A stretch of DNA of 64,000 nucleotides, taken from assembly GCA_910576815.1 (NCBI GenBank), contig CAJTKA010000003.1, forward strand, positions 1-64,000, read 5' to 3'. The notes under the pieces are model-generated. The model was not told the origin of the DNA. It saw only the letters and a program-made list of their open reading frames with translations, and did no database searches. Source of the stretch: an uncultured Lachnospiraceae bacterium (GTDB taxonomy: Bacteria; Bacillota; Clostridia; Lachnospirales; Lachnospiraceae). This document shows positions 10,998 through 20,782 of this stretch, in pieces. Made by a program: the position numbers and the translations under genes. Each line of letters opens with the position of its first letter. The stretch's first letter is position 1.

Positions 10998-13092
10998 ATG
11001 AGAAAACAGCGTGATGAAAGTAAGACAGACAGAGGAATTTTATTGCTTGTTTCTATCATTTTGGTCTTTCTCATTTTTGGTGGTGTCGCGTAAGATGACA
11101 AAAGAGATGGCGGCCTCGGCAACCCGGAATCTGAATGAGAGTCTTGATTTGATCAAATGTATGATCGAGGCCATCCTCAACAAAGAGGCGGAGTATCAGC
11201 GGTTGATGGCGCAGGGAATTGCGGTGATGGAGGAGCCGGAAAAGTATGTTCGTTATTTTAAGAAAAGTGAGACGATGGTGAAGCTTGCTTTGATTCGGAC
11301 GGGTGAAAAGGAAGGCGTGGCCAGTACGGGAGAGATATTTGCGGAGGAAGAACTGGACTTTTCCGCAGGAGGAACCATTGATGGTCTGCCGGTGTCCCAG
11401 TCATACTTAAATGATATGGGGACGTGGGACTATTGCATCAAATGTCCGGTGATAAAGGGAGAACAGGAGATTGTCACGCTCTATGTTGAGTATATTTATG
11501 ATACGTTTGACAAGTCGCTGCCGGAGGGTTTTTACAATCAAAAGGCGATGCTTTATATTATGGATGCGGAGACGGAGCGTTTCGTGCTAAAGCCTAAGGG
11601 AATGGGGGAGCGGAGCGCGGGACATCTGAACCTGGCGGACTTTTATCGTGCCAATGATATTCAGGATGAAAACCTTCGGAAAGAGGTTGAGGACTGCGTT
11701 AAGCAGCATAAAAATATCATGTTCTATCATGATATCAGAAATAAGAATTCCCTGAACTATATGTGGTCGGTGAATAACGGTACACTCTATCTGACCGGAT
11801 ATGTGCCAATTGAAGCGATACAACAGGAAGGCAGAACAGTCAACCAAAATATCATTATTGTGGTTGCAGTCATGCTGACTGCTTTTGTTCTCTGCTGCGA
11901 CTTGTTTTATCTCAATCAAAGGCAGCAGAACAGAATACGCAGGGAACGCGAGGAGGAGCGCGAAATCAGCAATCGCAGGCTGGCGGAAGCACTGCAGGCG
12001 GCACAGATCGCAAGCAATTCCAAGACAACGTTTCTCTCCAATATGTCACACGATATCCGTACGCCGATGAATGCTGTCATTGGTTTTACGACGCTGCTCT
12101 CCCGTGATGCGGAAAAACCGGAAAAGGTGAGGGAATATACAAAGAAAATCATGGCTTTCGGGCAGCATCTGCTCAGCCTGATTAACGATATCCTGGATGT
12201 TTCCAAAATTGAGAGCGGTAAAGTTGTTCTGAACGTGGAGGAATTTACCTTAAATGATCTGGTGTCTTCCGTGGATGCGATCATTCGCCCGATGGCGGAG
12301 GCTAGGTCGCAGAAATTCTTCGTGGAAGTGACGGGCATCAAGCATGAGTGTCTTCGACGCCTTTACACGGGCAGAAAACAGTACTACCAATAAGGTGCAG
12401 GGAACCGGGTTTGGCATGGCGATCACCAAGAATATCATAGAGTTGATGGGCGGCACCATCGATGTATTCAGCGAGGTGGACGAGGGAAGTCTGTTCTGGG
12501 TCGAACTGGAATTTCGGATCCCCGAGAGGCAGTCAGACAGGCGGTTCTGGGAGGAACAGGGTATTACAAAGATTTTGGTGGCAGATGCCGACAAGGACAC
12601 TTGTGAAAATATCGGCACGCTTATGGGAGGTGTCGGCGTTGCGACAGATGTGGTGCACAGCATGGAGGAGGCATTAACGCTGTTAGGGAGCGATGCATCA
12701 GGCTGGCAGGTGATTCTGTTAGGCGGTAATGTAGTGCATGGAGACGCTTCGAAGGCGATAAGCCGGATTCGGGAAAAGGCAGGAGATATGCTGTCGATCC
12801 TGTTTTGGTCAGACCATGGCGAGCTCGGAAGCGAGGAGATCGATCAGACGGGGAATGTAGGAATTCTTTTAAAGCCGTTCTTTGCTTCAGCTTTTAAAGA
12901 AAAGATGCAACAGATGCAGATGGCACAGAAGACTGCCGAGCCCGAAACGGAGTCGATCCATAATCTGGCAGGGCTGCATTTTTGACAGCAGAGGACAACG
13001 AAATCAATGCTGAGATTTTGCGGGAGATTCTTGCTTTTGAGAAAGCGGGCTGTGAGATCGTGGAGAACGGACAACTTGCGGTGGAGCGGTAA
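10998..13092 (+). pseudogene. Degraded hybrid sensor histidine kinase
   Basis: The start at ATG 10998 encodes a membrane anchor (GILLLVSIILVFLIFGGVA) that hits TAA near 11090. The remaining protein is in the next frame: an extracytoplasmic sensor region, a second membrane span near 11850-11910 and a HisKA domain with the phospho-His box NMSHDIRTPMNAVIGF. The ATP-binding domain is cut by a deletion near 12345. Sequence passes from GIKHEC directly to VFDAFTRAENS, losing the N box and first G box and changing frame. A divergent receiver follows (KILVADADKDT) whose phospho-acceptor Asp is missing (VILLGGNVVHG). A second receiver (LTAEDNEINAEIL) begins after a one-base T-run contraction at 12979-12983 and ends at QLAVER. 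Not functional as read. Confidence 0.85.
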
Positions 13093-13806
13093 TTGAGACG
13101 CCCGTGGGCGCCAACAGATGGTGGCTGGAAACCTTTGTGCTGGCGCAGGCTTATGTGGATTTATATAACGGTGGGAATACGGAGGCGGAGATCGCGGCCT
13201 TGAACAGTAGAGAAGCCAAGTACAGTGATTATATGCGTCCGGGATTTGAATTTTTGCTGGAAATGATCGACAAGGGATATATTGATGCCCAAAAGGCTTA
13301 TGTCAGCGAGGTGATTGAAGGAGAAGGAGCGGATTTTTTGGCTCAGAAAACACCCATTGTCATGGCATACTGGGGGGGCTGCAAACACAGACACCGCATA
13401 TGGGAAACCTGACTTTGAGATGCTTGTCATCGGCTTCCCAAGAAGCCGCGGGCAGATGCAGGTCATGCCCATGACGGACTTTGGTGTCGGCATTAACGCG
13501 GAGCACGGAGAAGATGCGATGGCGGTTATGGACGTGATCCTGTCGGATGAGGCGCTTCAGATTTACGTGGAGACCAACAGGGTGATATCCCCTTCCAAAA
13601 ATGTGGAGGTGGAGTGCATTCCTGCATTGAAGCCGCTGAATGACAGGATACAGGAAAACGTCTATGTACTTGGAGCCAATGCGAGCATGAATGTGGAGCA
13701 GTGGGGAAATACCTGTCTGATCGTGAGGGAGCTGTTAAACGGCGCTACGGTGGATGAATGTATGGAAATGTTCGATCAGTTACAGAAAGAAGCAATGCAG
13801 AAATAG
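13080..13806 (+). pseudogene. Truncated, frameshifted extracellular solute-binding protein (ABC sugar uptake type)
   Basis: The first part (TPVGANRWWLETFVLAQAYVDLY...) is in one frame up to YWGG. The rest (NTDTAYGKPDFEMLVIGFPR... to QKEAMQK) is in the next frame. The switch is at a run of seven G, 13372-13378; six G would restore YWGAANTDTAYGKPDF. The N-terminus and signal peptide are absent, with the coding sequence fused directly to the end of the kinase remnant. The C-terminal half looks like family 1 carbohydrate-binding proteins. Its neighbour GH36 suggests it once served galactoside uptake, which is an inference. Confidence 0.75.
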
Positions 13807-13878
13807 GGGCACGGCGCAAAGGTCTGAATAGAGGAAGCGTGTCTAACAGAGTTTGCAGCAGTCGGATAAGGAGGCAGG

Positions 13879-16191
13879 ATGAAGAAAGTTTACAGCGAAT
13901 TTGTATTAGGAGATATGCGCGCCTGCTATGTGCAGGATACAGAGACGGGGAGTATGGAGCTGGTATTACTCCCTGCGGATGCGGCCTACGAGGTCGCTTA
14001 CAGGGAAAAGCCCTATTCGGATTCCCTGATCCAGGTGAAGCTTGTGGGGGACACCTATGCGGGGGCCTACGCGGGAGGCAGGACCATGCGGCAGAATCTC
14101 TCCGTGGCGGCGCTTGTGTTTGACGGTCAGGAAGTGAAACGTGACGGCGAGGCTGGAGAAAAGGAAGACTGTGCGCAATATTTTGCGGCAGAGAGTTCAA
14201 ACGGAGAAGTTGGAAGCAGCAAAGGCAAAGGGCGGAAAACTGATATTCTACGTCTTGCCTCTGAGCATCAGAAGTTAATGGACGACGGCGGCAGGACGGT
14301 CATCTGCACTGCCTTTACGGATAAACGAGGCAATCGTTACTGCCATTATCTTGTCTGGAAAGAGGGAAAGAAAAGCCTGCTCTCTTTTACCGCGTTTACA
14401 AATCAGTCGCAGGAAAAAGTGGGCTTAGAGCTTCTCTCCAGCTTTTCACTGGGCGGCATTTCTCCTTTTGTAGGAGCGGATGAGAACGGGTACTTAAAAC
14501 TGCACCGCATCCGCAGCGTGTGGAGCATGGAAGGCAGGGTGGAGACGCAGGTCTTTGAGGATATCCAGTTGGAACCTTCCTGGGGCGGTCACGCGGTGCG
14601 CTGTGAGCGCTTTGGTCAGGTGGGTTCCATGCCTGTCAACGGTTATTTTCCGTATGCGGTCATAGAGGACAGTAAATCCGATATTTTCTGGGGTGCGATG
14701 ATCTGTCACAATGCCAGCTGGCAGATGGAAGTTTACCGCAGAGGCGACGACGCGGCCTTATCAGGCGGGCTGGCGGATTATGATTTCGGGCACTGGATGA
14801 AGGAAGTTGCGCCGGGAGAAACCTTTGTTACGCCTACGGCGATCCTTTCCGTGTGCAGGGACACAGAAGTAAATTCTGACGGATTCACTTCTCGAGCTTC
14901 ACTGCGTGAATCTCGGTTGGATCAGATCTCTCAGAGAATGACGGCGGTTTTGGATGATGTGCTGGATCAGGGGCCTGCGTCTGAGCAGACGCTTCCCGTC
15001 ATTTTTAATGAATACTGTACCACCTGGGGCTGCCCTTCCCATGAGAATATCTGTGGGATTTTGGAAGCCATCAAAGATAAGGGGATTTCCTATTTTGTGG
15101 TCGACTGCGGCTGGTTCAAGGAGGAGGGTGTTCCGTGGGACATTTCCATGGGGGATTACCGCGTATCAAAGGAATTGTTCCCGCAGGGACTTGACAAGAC
15201 CGTGAAAGCGATCAATGACCATGGCATGAAGGCTGGGATCTGGTTTGAGATCGACAATGTGGGAGAGAGAGCGGAGGCCTATCAGGATACGGCGCATCTG
15301 CTGAAACGAAACGGAGCAACGCTTACCACCACCATGAGACGTTTCTGGGATATGCGCCAGGAGTGGGTGCAGAAGGATCTGGAAGAAAAAGTAATCGGCC
15401 AGCTGAATAAATACGGTTTTTCGTATATGAAAATGGATTACAACGACACCATCGGCGTGGGCTGCGACGGTGTCGAATCGCTGGGTGAAGGACTGCGTCA
15501 GAATATGGAAGCCTCCCTTGCTTTTATCCGCAAGGTGAAGGAGAAGGTTCCCGACATTATTCTGGAAAACTGTTCTTCGGGCGGGCATAAGCTGGAGCCG
15601 CTTATGATGAGTGAGTGCAGCATGGCTTCCTTTTCGGATGCTCATGAGTGCGAGGAAATCCCGATCATCGCTGCAGCGCTGCACCGCGTGATCTTGCCGC
15701 GGCAGAACCAGATCTGGGCCGTGATTCGCGAGACGGATTCCTTAAAAAGGATCGCCTATTCGATTGCCAATACGTTCCTGGGCAGGATGTGCCTGTCAGG
15801 GGATGTGACCAAGCTGACGGATGCGCAGTGGGATGTGATCGACAGGGGAATCGCCTTTTATCAAAAAGCGGCGCCCATTATCAAGGACGGGTACAGCAGT
15901 CTTTATGGGCCGAAGGTGTTAAGCTGGCGCCATCCGCAGGGCTGGCAGTGTCTTCTGCGCACGGAGGGCAGTGTGGAGCATGGGGAGAAAGACGGGATGC
16001 TGGCAGTCTTCCATACTTTTAACGGAGAGCATGAGGGCGCGCTTACCGTTCCTTTGCCAAACGGCGGGGATTACCGGATTGAGACGGTCTATTCGGATGC
16101 GGAGGCGGAAATCGGGATTGCTGACGGAAAATTGGTGTGTCAAATACCGGAAGATATGCGGGCGGTAGCGGTGCTGCTGAGGAGGAACTGA
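13879..16191 (+). CDS. GH36 alpha-galactosidase
   Basis: A 770-residue protein starting after AAGGAGGCAGG. An N-terminal beta-sandwich is followed by a TIM barrel with DCGWFKEEG, AGIWFEIDN, the nucleophile segment SYMKMDYND, ENCSSGGHK and the acid/base segment ASFSDAHE. These fit family GH36, which removes terminal alpha-galactose from raffinose-type oligosaccharides and galactomannan. There is no signal peptide, so it should be cytoplasmic. It lies between a broken sugar-binding protein gene and a broken symporter gene. Residues about 335-346 (SDGFTSRASLRES) are encoded by a hairpin that resembles intergenic repeats of this window and may be an insertion. Confidence 0.9.
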   Translation: MKKVYSEFVLGDMRACYVQDTETGSMELVLLPADAAYEVAYREKPYSDSLIQVKLVGDTYAGAYAGGRTMRQNLSVAALVFDGQEVKRDGEAGEKEDCAQYFAAESSNGEVGSSKGKGRKTDILRLASEHQKLMDDGGRTVICTAFTDKRGNRYCHYLVWKEGKKSLLSFTAFTNQSQEKVGLELLSSFSLGGISPFVGADENGYLKLHRIRSVWSMEGRVETQVFEDIQLEPSWGGHAVRCERFGQVGSMPVNGYFPYAVIEDSKSDIFWGAMICHNASWQMEVYRRGDDAALSGGLADYDFGHWMKEVAPGETFVTPTAILSVCRDTEVNSDGFTSRASLRESRLDQISQRMTAVLDDVLDQGPASEQTLPVIFNEYCTTWGCPSHENICGILEAIKDKGISYFVVDCGWFKEEGVPWDISMGDYRVSKELFPQGLDKTVKAINDHGMKAGIWFEIDNVGERAEAYQDTAHLLKRNGATLTTTMRRFWDMRQEWVQKDLEEKVIGQLNKYGFSYMKMDYNDTIGVGCDGVESLGEGLRQNMEASLAFIRKVKEKVPDIILENCSSGGHKLEPLMMSECSMASFSDAHECEEIPIIAAALHRVILPRQNQIWAVIRETDSLKRIAYSIANTFLGRMCLSGDVTKLTDAQWDVIDRGIAFYQKAAPIIKDGYSSLYGPKVLSWRHPQGWQCLLRTEGSVEHGEKDGMLAVFHTFNGEHEGALTVPLPNGGDYRIETVYSDAEAEIGIADGKLVCQIPEDMRAVAVLLRRN
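14882..14916 (+). repeat. CGAG...CTCG hairpin inside the GH36 gene
   Basis: CGAG, one bulged base, TTCAC, loop TGC, GTGAA, one bulged base, CTCG. An outer GATTCAC/GTGAATC pairing is also possible. The architecture matches the repeats at 16968-17039. The element keeps the reading frame and adds about 11 residues between the N-terminal domain and the barrel. Confidence 0.5.
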
Positions 16192-16207
16192 ACGGGCTGG
16201 GGCGGTA

Positions 16208-16854
16208 TCCGCAAGGTGACAAAGGTGACGGATATTTTGGTGCCCATCATGGCAGTCGTCTATGTGCTGACGGTGCTGATATTGATCTTAGTGAATTTCA
16301 CAAGGATCCCTTGGTTTTTCTACGTGGTATTTACGCAGGCATTCAAGCAGGAGGCGGTTTTTGGCAGTGATTTCGGTGTGGCATTGATTCAGGGTGTCAT
16401 GCGCGGTTTGATGTCTAATGAAGCAGGCCATTGGCGTCTTCCTTGACACCATCGTGATCTGTACGTTGACGGGTTTTGTGGTCATTATGGGCAGGGTGTG
16501 GCTGACGGACTGTTTGCCTTTACCTGTTTGCTGGGCTTCTTCTCCTTTACGGAAATCTGCGCGAGCAGGATCTCGACCAAGAAGGCCTTCCTTTATACGA
16601 TCCGCGTCCTCTGTCTGGCGGTAGTGTCTTTCGGCGTCCTGACCAGCATTGCGGGCATGGATCTTGGTTCTTTGTGGGACCTTTCAGACTTTGCCAATAT
16701 TTTGATTGCCTACTGCAATATCCCACTTCTTTACCTCGGATTTTCCTATGTAAAGCGGGCTACGGATCACTTTGAAAAGCGGGACGGCACGCCTTTCACA
16801 TCCAAGGTGGCAGGGACACAAGTGCCTGTTTGGGATGAAAAAGCGGGTAAATAA
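16208..16854 (+). pseudogene. Degraded AGCS sodium:alanine/glycine symporter
   Basis: Three pieces in different frames match the C-terminal half of this family: TKVTDILVPIMAVVYVLTVL...RGLMSNEAGH (to 16446), KQAIGVFLDTIVICTLTGFVVIMGRVW (from 16418) and DGLFAFTCLLGFFSFTEICASRI...AGK (to 16854). The conserved segment after SNEAG and another after MGRVW are deleted, and the N-terminal half is missing. It cannot make a transporter. Confidence 0.8.
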
Positions 16855-16967
16855 AATGTGGTGCGCGGCAGGTGAGCTGTCCTGTCGCGCAATTCTTCCA
16901 AAAATCCCTTGCAAATTAGTATGGGATGTGGTATCATAGCATTCGTTAAGGCAACAGTAAATTCCTT

Positions 16968-17039
16968 CGGAATTAACTGTGCGAGCATCACTACGTGAAG
17001 CTCGGAATTAACTGTGCGAGCGTCACTACGTGAGCTCGG
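16968..17039 (+). repeat. Tandem pair of CGAG...CTCG hairpins before the tRNA genes
   Basis: Two copies of a 34-35 base unit (GGAATTAACTGTGCGAGC, then TCACTACGTGA and GCTC) lie head to tail. Each folds as GCGAG, bulge, TCAC, loop TAC, GTGA, bulge, CTCG. They lie 25 bases before tRNA-Glu. The rest of 16855-17063 has no gene. Confidence 0.7.
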
Positions 17040-17063
17040 TGGAGTATTGCACCGAAATCCTCC

Positions 17064-17138
17064 GGCTCCATGGTCAAGCGGTTAAGACATCGCCCTTTCA
17101 CGGCGGTAACACGGGTTCGATTCCCGTTGGAGTCACCA
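17064..17138 (+). tRNA. tRNA-Glu (TTC)
   Basis: Acceptor GGCTCCA (17064-17070) pairs with TGGAGTC (17128-17134). Discriminator A is followed by encoded CCA (17136-17138). The anticodon loop in CGCCCTTTCACGGCG gives TTC, and the T-arm is GGGTTCGATTCCC. Confidence 0.95.
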
Positions 17139-17139
17139 T

Positions 17140-17211
17140 GGCGCAGTAGCCAAGTGGTAAGGCATGGGTCTGCAACACCCTGATTCACCGGTTCAAATCC
17201 GGTCTGCGCCT
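17140..17211 (+). tRNA. tRNA-Cys (GCA)
   Basis: Acceptor GGCGCAG (17140-17146) pairs with CTGCGCC (17204-17210), with discriminator T at 17211 as usual for tRNA-Cys. Anticodon GCA is at 17172-17174. It starts one base after the CCA of tRNA-Glu, so the two are surely co-transcribed. Confidence 0.93.
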
Positions 17212-17214
17212 TTT

Positions 17215-17247
17215 GGAGAAGTGTTTATTGGACACTTCTCCATTTTT
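17215..17247 (+). terminator. Terminator of the tRNA-Glu/tRNA-Cys unit
   Basis: GGAGAAGTGT (17215-17224) pairs with ACACTTCTCC (17232-17241), followed by ATTTTTG. A strong ten-base-pair stem. Confidence 0.9.
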
Positions 17248-17384
17248 GTATACAGACACGCATTTGTGTAAGCGGGGGTTTCATTTTATAAAACAAAAAG
17301 TGATCCATGGCATAGCGGAATATAAGAAGTCAAATCAAACAAGGTAATAAATAATATAAAAACGGCAAATCAGAAAGAAACTTT

Positions 17385-17398
17385 TTAAAGCGCTGTCA
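17385..17398 (+). promoter_or_regulatory. Possible cre (CcpA) site before the GH10 gene
   Basis: TTAAAGCGCTGTCA matches the catabolite-response consensus TGWAARCGYTWNCW at 12 of 14 positions. It lies 36 bases before the xylanase start, where carbon control is expected. One weak match is not proof. Confidence 0.3.
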
Positions 17399-17434
17399 GC
17401 ATAGCATATTTAGCATGAGATAAGGAGAGATTTT

Positions 17435-18640
17435 ATGGAAGCGGCACATAGGAAAGTAACGAAACGGATCCGGGTGACAGATGAACAGGGGAACCCGATG
17501 GCAAATCGTGCAATAGGGATCAAACAGGTAAACCATGCATTTTTGTTTGGCTGCGGCGGCTTTGATTTTATCCCGTTTGTCTTGAAGGGCGAAGAAGAAT
17601 ATAAGCAGTTGACGGATAGTTGGCTGGAGGTATTCAATTATGCCACCCTTCCTTTTTATTGGGGAAATTATGAGCCTGTTGAGGGGAAACCGAACAAAGA
17701 CATGCTCATGAAAACGGCGCAGTATCTTAAGGATCAGGGCGTCAGGGTGAAAGGACATCCCCTGTGCTGGCATACCGTATGCGCCGACTGGCTCATGCAG
17801 TATGATAATCAGACGATCATGAAAAAGCAGCTTGAGAGGATCGACAGAGAGGTTACGGGCTTTAAGGGCGTTATCGACATGTGGGATGTGATCAATGAGG
17901 TCGTTATTATGCCGATCTTTGATAAGTATGATAATGCCGTGACCAGAATATGCAAGGAGAAGGGGCGTGTCGGTCTGATCAAGGAAGTTTTTGAAAGAGC
18001 GCATGAAAATAATCCTGACGCGGTACTGCTGCTCAATGATTTTAATACGTCCATAAACTATGAGATCCTCATAGACGGCTGTCTGAATGCGGGGGTACCG
18101 ATCAGCACCATCGGGATCCAGTCCCACCAGCATCAGGGGTATTGGGGCAGGGAGAAACTTGAGGAGGTATTGGAACGGTTTTCGAGTTTCGGACTTCCAA
18201 TACACTTTACCGAGAATACCCTGATCTCAGGTGAGATCATGCCGCCGCATATCATGGACTTAAACGACTGGCAGGTGGATCGTTGGCCTACGACTCCCGA
18301 AGGGGAAGAAAGGCAGGCACGCCAGATGGAAGAAATGTACAGGGTACTGTTTTCTCATCCGCTTGTGGAAGCAATCACCACATGGGATTTCAGGGACGGG
18401 GCATGGCTTAAGGCGCCGAGCGGCTTTGTCAGAGAGGATAATTCGAAAAAGCCCTCGTATGAGATGCTGAAAAAGCTTGTTAAGCAGGAGTGGTGGACGG
18501 ATACCACGGTAAAAACCGATGAAAACGGTTGGATTGAAATAGAGGCTTTTAAAGGCGATTACCGAATCAGTGCGGAAGGCAGAAATGCAGATACATGCCT
18601 GATGGATGATACAGAGATGGTTCTTGTGCTGCAGGGGTGA
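17435..18640 (+). CDS. GH10 endo-1,4-beta-xylanase, probably intracellular
   Basis: A 401-residue protein starting after AAGGAGAGATTTT. The GH10 barrel shows NYATLPFYWGNYEP, GHPLCWH, the acid/base Glu in WDVINEV, and the nucleophile Glu in HFTEN. A short beta-domain follows the catalytic unit (TVKTDENGWIEIEAF...). No signal peptide is present, so it likely cuts imported xylo-oligosaccharides. An AraC regulator begins 25 bases downstream and an AKR-ferredoxin gene after that, forming a probable operon. Confidence 0.92.
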   Translation: MEAAHRKVTKRIRVTDEQGNPMANRAIGIKQVNHAFLFGCGGFDFIPFVLKGEEEYKQLTDSWLEVFNYATLPFYWGNYEPVEGKPNKDMLMKTAQYLKDQGVRVKGHPLCWHTVCADWLMQYDNQTIMKKQLERIDREVTGFKGVIDMWDVINEVVIMPIFDKYDNAVTRICKEKGRVGLIKEVFERAHENNPDAVLLLNDFNTSINYEILIDGCLNAGVPISTIGIQSHQHQGYWGREKLEEVLERFSSFGLPIHFTENTLISGEIMPPHIMDLNDWQVDRWPTTPEGEERQARQMEEMYRVLFSHPLVEAITTWDFRDGAWLKAPSGFVREDNSKKPSYEMLKKLVKQEWWTDTTVKTDENGWIEIEAFKGDYRISAEGRNADTCLMDDTEMVLVLQG

Positions 18641-18665
18641 AAGCTTCGGATAGGATATTGATCAT

Positions 18666-19532
18666 ATGGATTACAGTACGTATGAAAAATATAATTTTGA
18701 CCGTTCAAGCGCATTCAATATGTCTACGGGTTATAAGGAAAGAAGTTATCAGATGCACTGGCATTCCTACGGGGAAATTCTGCTGGTAGGCCCGGGCAAA
18801 ACGAATATCTATAAGGTTGGCAGGAGCACTTACGAGCTTGTGCCAAATGATTTTGTGCTGGTATGGCCGATGGAAATGCACGCGATCATAGACGCAGATA
18901 GAGAGAAGGCGCTTGTCATACAGTTTTCCAATGCATTCATCAATTCGCTGTTTGATTTGCGAAGGATCATGCATATGTATTGCAACCTGCACGTTGTATG
19001 TTGCTGTACGCATCCGGAGCTTGCGGCGAAACTGAAGACGATAACGGATCGCATGAAAGAGATCTTTTTTTCAAACAGGCTGGATCGGGAAATCAGGTGC
19101 TGCATGCTTCTGATGGAATTTATGCTGACGTTATTTGATTATAGAAAAGAGCTGGCCCCTGAACTGAATGAAGAAAAGCACGACTATAGCAGTGATGTGA
19201 TGCGCCGTATGATCATCGTTACGGATTATATCAAGAATAATCTGACGGCGGACGATCTGTCGCAGGGCGCAATGGCTGAAATGGCCGGTATCAGCAAAGA
19301 TTATTTTTCGAGGATATTTAAGAATGTTACCGGAATGAATTACAGTAAGTGGTTGAACACGATAAGGCTTGAGAAAGCATCGGAATTGCTTGTGCAGGAT
19401 GGAAGGACATTGACGGAGGTGGCAATGCTGTCGGGATTCCAGAGTATTCCCAGTTTTAACAGGGTATTTCGCGAAGAAAAAGGCATGGCACCGGGAGAGT
19501 ACAGAGCGTTGTTTGTTGGCAGCAGAGAATAA
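18666..19532 (+). CDS. AraC-family transcriptional regulator
   Basis: A 288-residue protein. The N-terminal half is a cupin-like sensing domain (MHWHSYGEILLVGPG, VLVWPMEMHAI). The C-terminal hundred residues hold two helix-turn-helix motifs (MAEMAGISKDYFSRIFKNVTG and VAMLSGFQSIPSFNRVFREEKG). Its place just behind the GH10 gene suggests it controls xylan use in response to a sugar ligand, which is an inference. Confidence 0.9.
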   Translation: MDYSTYEKYNFDRSSAFNMSTGYKERSYQMHWHSYGEILLVGPGKTNIYKVGRSTYELVPNDFVLVWPMEMHAIIDADREKALVIQFSNAFINSLFDLRRIMHMYCNLHVVCCCTHPELAAKLKTITDRMKEIFFSNRLDREIRCCMLLMEFMLTLFDYRKELAPELNEEKHDYSSDVMRRMIIVTDYIKNNLTADDLSQGAMAEMAGISKDYFSRIFKNVTGMNYSKWLNTIRLEKASELLVQDGRTLTEVAMLSGFQSIPSFNRVFREEKGMAPGEYRALFVGSRE

Positions 19533-19567
19533 ATTTTGTTCAAGGGTTTAGCAGGAGGGAAAGAAGT

Positions 19568-20686
19568 ATGAGCATTGACGTAAGCAGGATGCCAAAACTT
19601 GGATTTGGGCTGATGAGACTGCCGGAAAAGGACGGTGTGATCGAGCATGAACGGGTATGCAGTATGGTGGATCAGTACATGCAGGCCGGAATGAACTATT
19701 TTGATACGGCCTATGTATACCACGGGGGAAAATCGGAGGTTGCGGCAAGGGAAGCGCTGGTCAAGAGATATCCCCGTGACAGCTTTATGCTGGCAACAAA
19801 GCTGCCTGCATGGGAGATCAAAAAGGCGGAGGACAGGGAAAGACTGCTGGGTGAACAGCTAAGCAGGGCCGGTGTGGAGTACTTCGATTTCTATTTATTG
19901 CACGCAGTCGAGGATGGTTCTAATTATGATACATATGTTAAGTATGACTGCTTTGACTGGTGTATGAAGCAGAAGGCGGAGGGAAAGATCAGACACTTTG
20001 GATTTTCTTTCCACGGGAGTCCCGAGATGCTTGAGAAGATTTTGGATGCACATCCCGAGGTGGAGTTTGTGCAGATACAGCTTAATTATTTAGACAGGAC
20101 CAATCCGTCTGTCCAGTCGCAGAGACTCTATGAGATACTGCATGCAAGAGAGATCCCTATCATCGTTATGGAGCCGGTAAAGGGCGGCACGCTTGCCGGT
20201 ATGGCACCGGAGATCGAGGCGAAGTTCAAGGCCCGTCAGCCGGAAAAATCCGTCGCTTCCTGGGCGCTGCGGTTTGTAGGTTCGCTTCCGGGGGTGATGA
20301 CCATCTTATCCGGGATGTCAAACGAGGCACAGATGGCGGACAATATCAGTACCTTCCGTGATTTTGAACCGCTGGCAGATGATGAATTAGGAATTATCAA
20401 CGAAGTGACGGAAGAACTTCTCGGGATGCCGCAGATCGGATGTACCGCCTGCAAGTATTGCTGCGCCGGATGCCCGCAGCTGATAAGCATTCCCGATGTT
20501 TTCAGGACAGTAAACACCCTGCGCCGTGACCCGGAGGATCTGCGGCCCAAGAATTTCTATACGGAGCTTACGCAAAGGAGCGGCAAAGCTTCCGATTGTA
20601 TCGGCTGCGGCCAGTGTGAGCGCGTATGCCCGCAGCATCTTCCCATCATTGACTTGATGAAAGAGGCAGCTGAGATACTGGATTAA
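19568..20686 (+). CDS. Aldo/keto reductase with C-terminal ferredoxin domain
   Basis: A 372-residue protein after AGGAGGGAAAGAAGT. Unlike the protein at 9749, this one keeps the AKR tetrad: Asp and Tyr in FDTAYVYHGG, Lys in LATKLP and His in YLLHAVED. The C-terminus has CTACKYCCAGCPQ and CIGCGQCERVCPQ for two [4Fe-4S] clusters. Electrons could pass between NAD(P)H or substrate and ferredoxin-like partners. It is the third gene behind the xylanase, and a role in sugar or uronate redox metabolism is possible but unproven. Confidence 0.9.
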   Translation: MSIDVSRMPKLGFGLMRLPEKDGVIEHERVCSMVDQYMQAGMNYFDTAYVYHGGKSEVAAREALVKRYPRDSFMLATKLPAWEIKKAEDRERLLGEQLSRAGVEYFDFYLLHAVEDGSNYDTYVKYDCFDWCMKQKAEGKIRHFGFSFHGSPEMLEKILDAHPEVEFVQIQLNYLDRTNPSVQSQRLYEILHAREIPIIVMEPVKGGTLAGMAPEIEAKFKARQPEKSVASWALRFVGSLPGVMTILSGMSNEAQMADNISTFRDFEPLADDELGIINEVTEELLGMPQIGCTACKYCCAGCPQLISIPDVFRTVNTLRRDPEDLRPKNFYTELTQRSGKASDCIGCGQCERVCPQHLPIIDLMKEAAEILD

Positions 20687-20709
20687 ACATATGGGATCAA
20701 AATAAAAAG

Positions 20710-20753
20710 CTGCGCAGCAGAGACTTTTGAGGTTTCTGCTGCGCAGTTCTTTT
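20710..20753 (+). terminator. Terminator after the xylanase operon
   Basis: CTGCGCAGCAGA (20710-20721) pairs with TCTGCTGCGCAG (20735-20746), followed by TTCTTTT. A twelve-base-pair perfect stem. Confidence 0.9.
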
Positions 20754-20782
20754 AAAGTGATGATTGTCAGGAACACTGGAAA

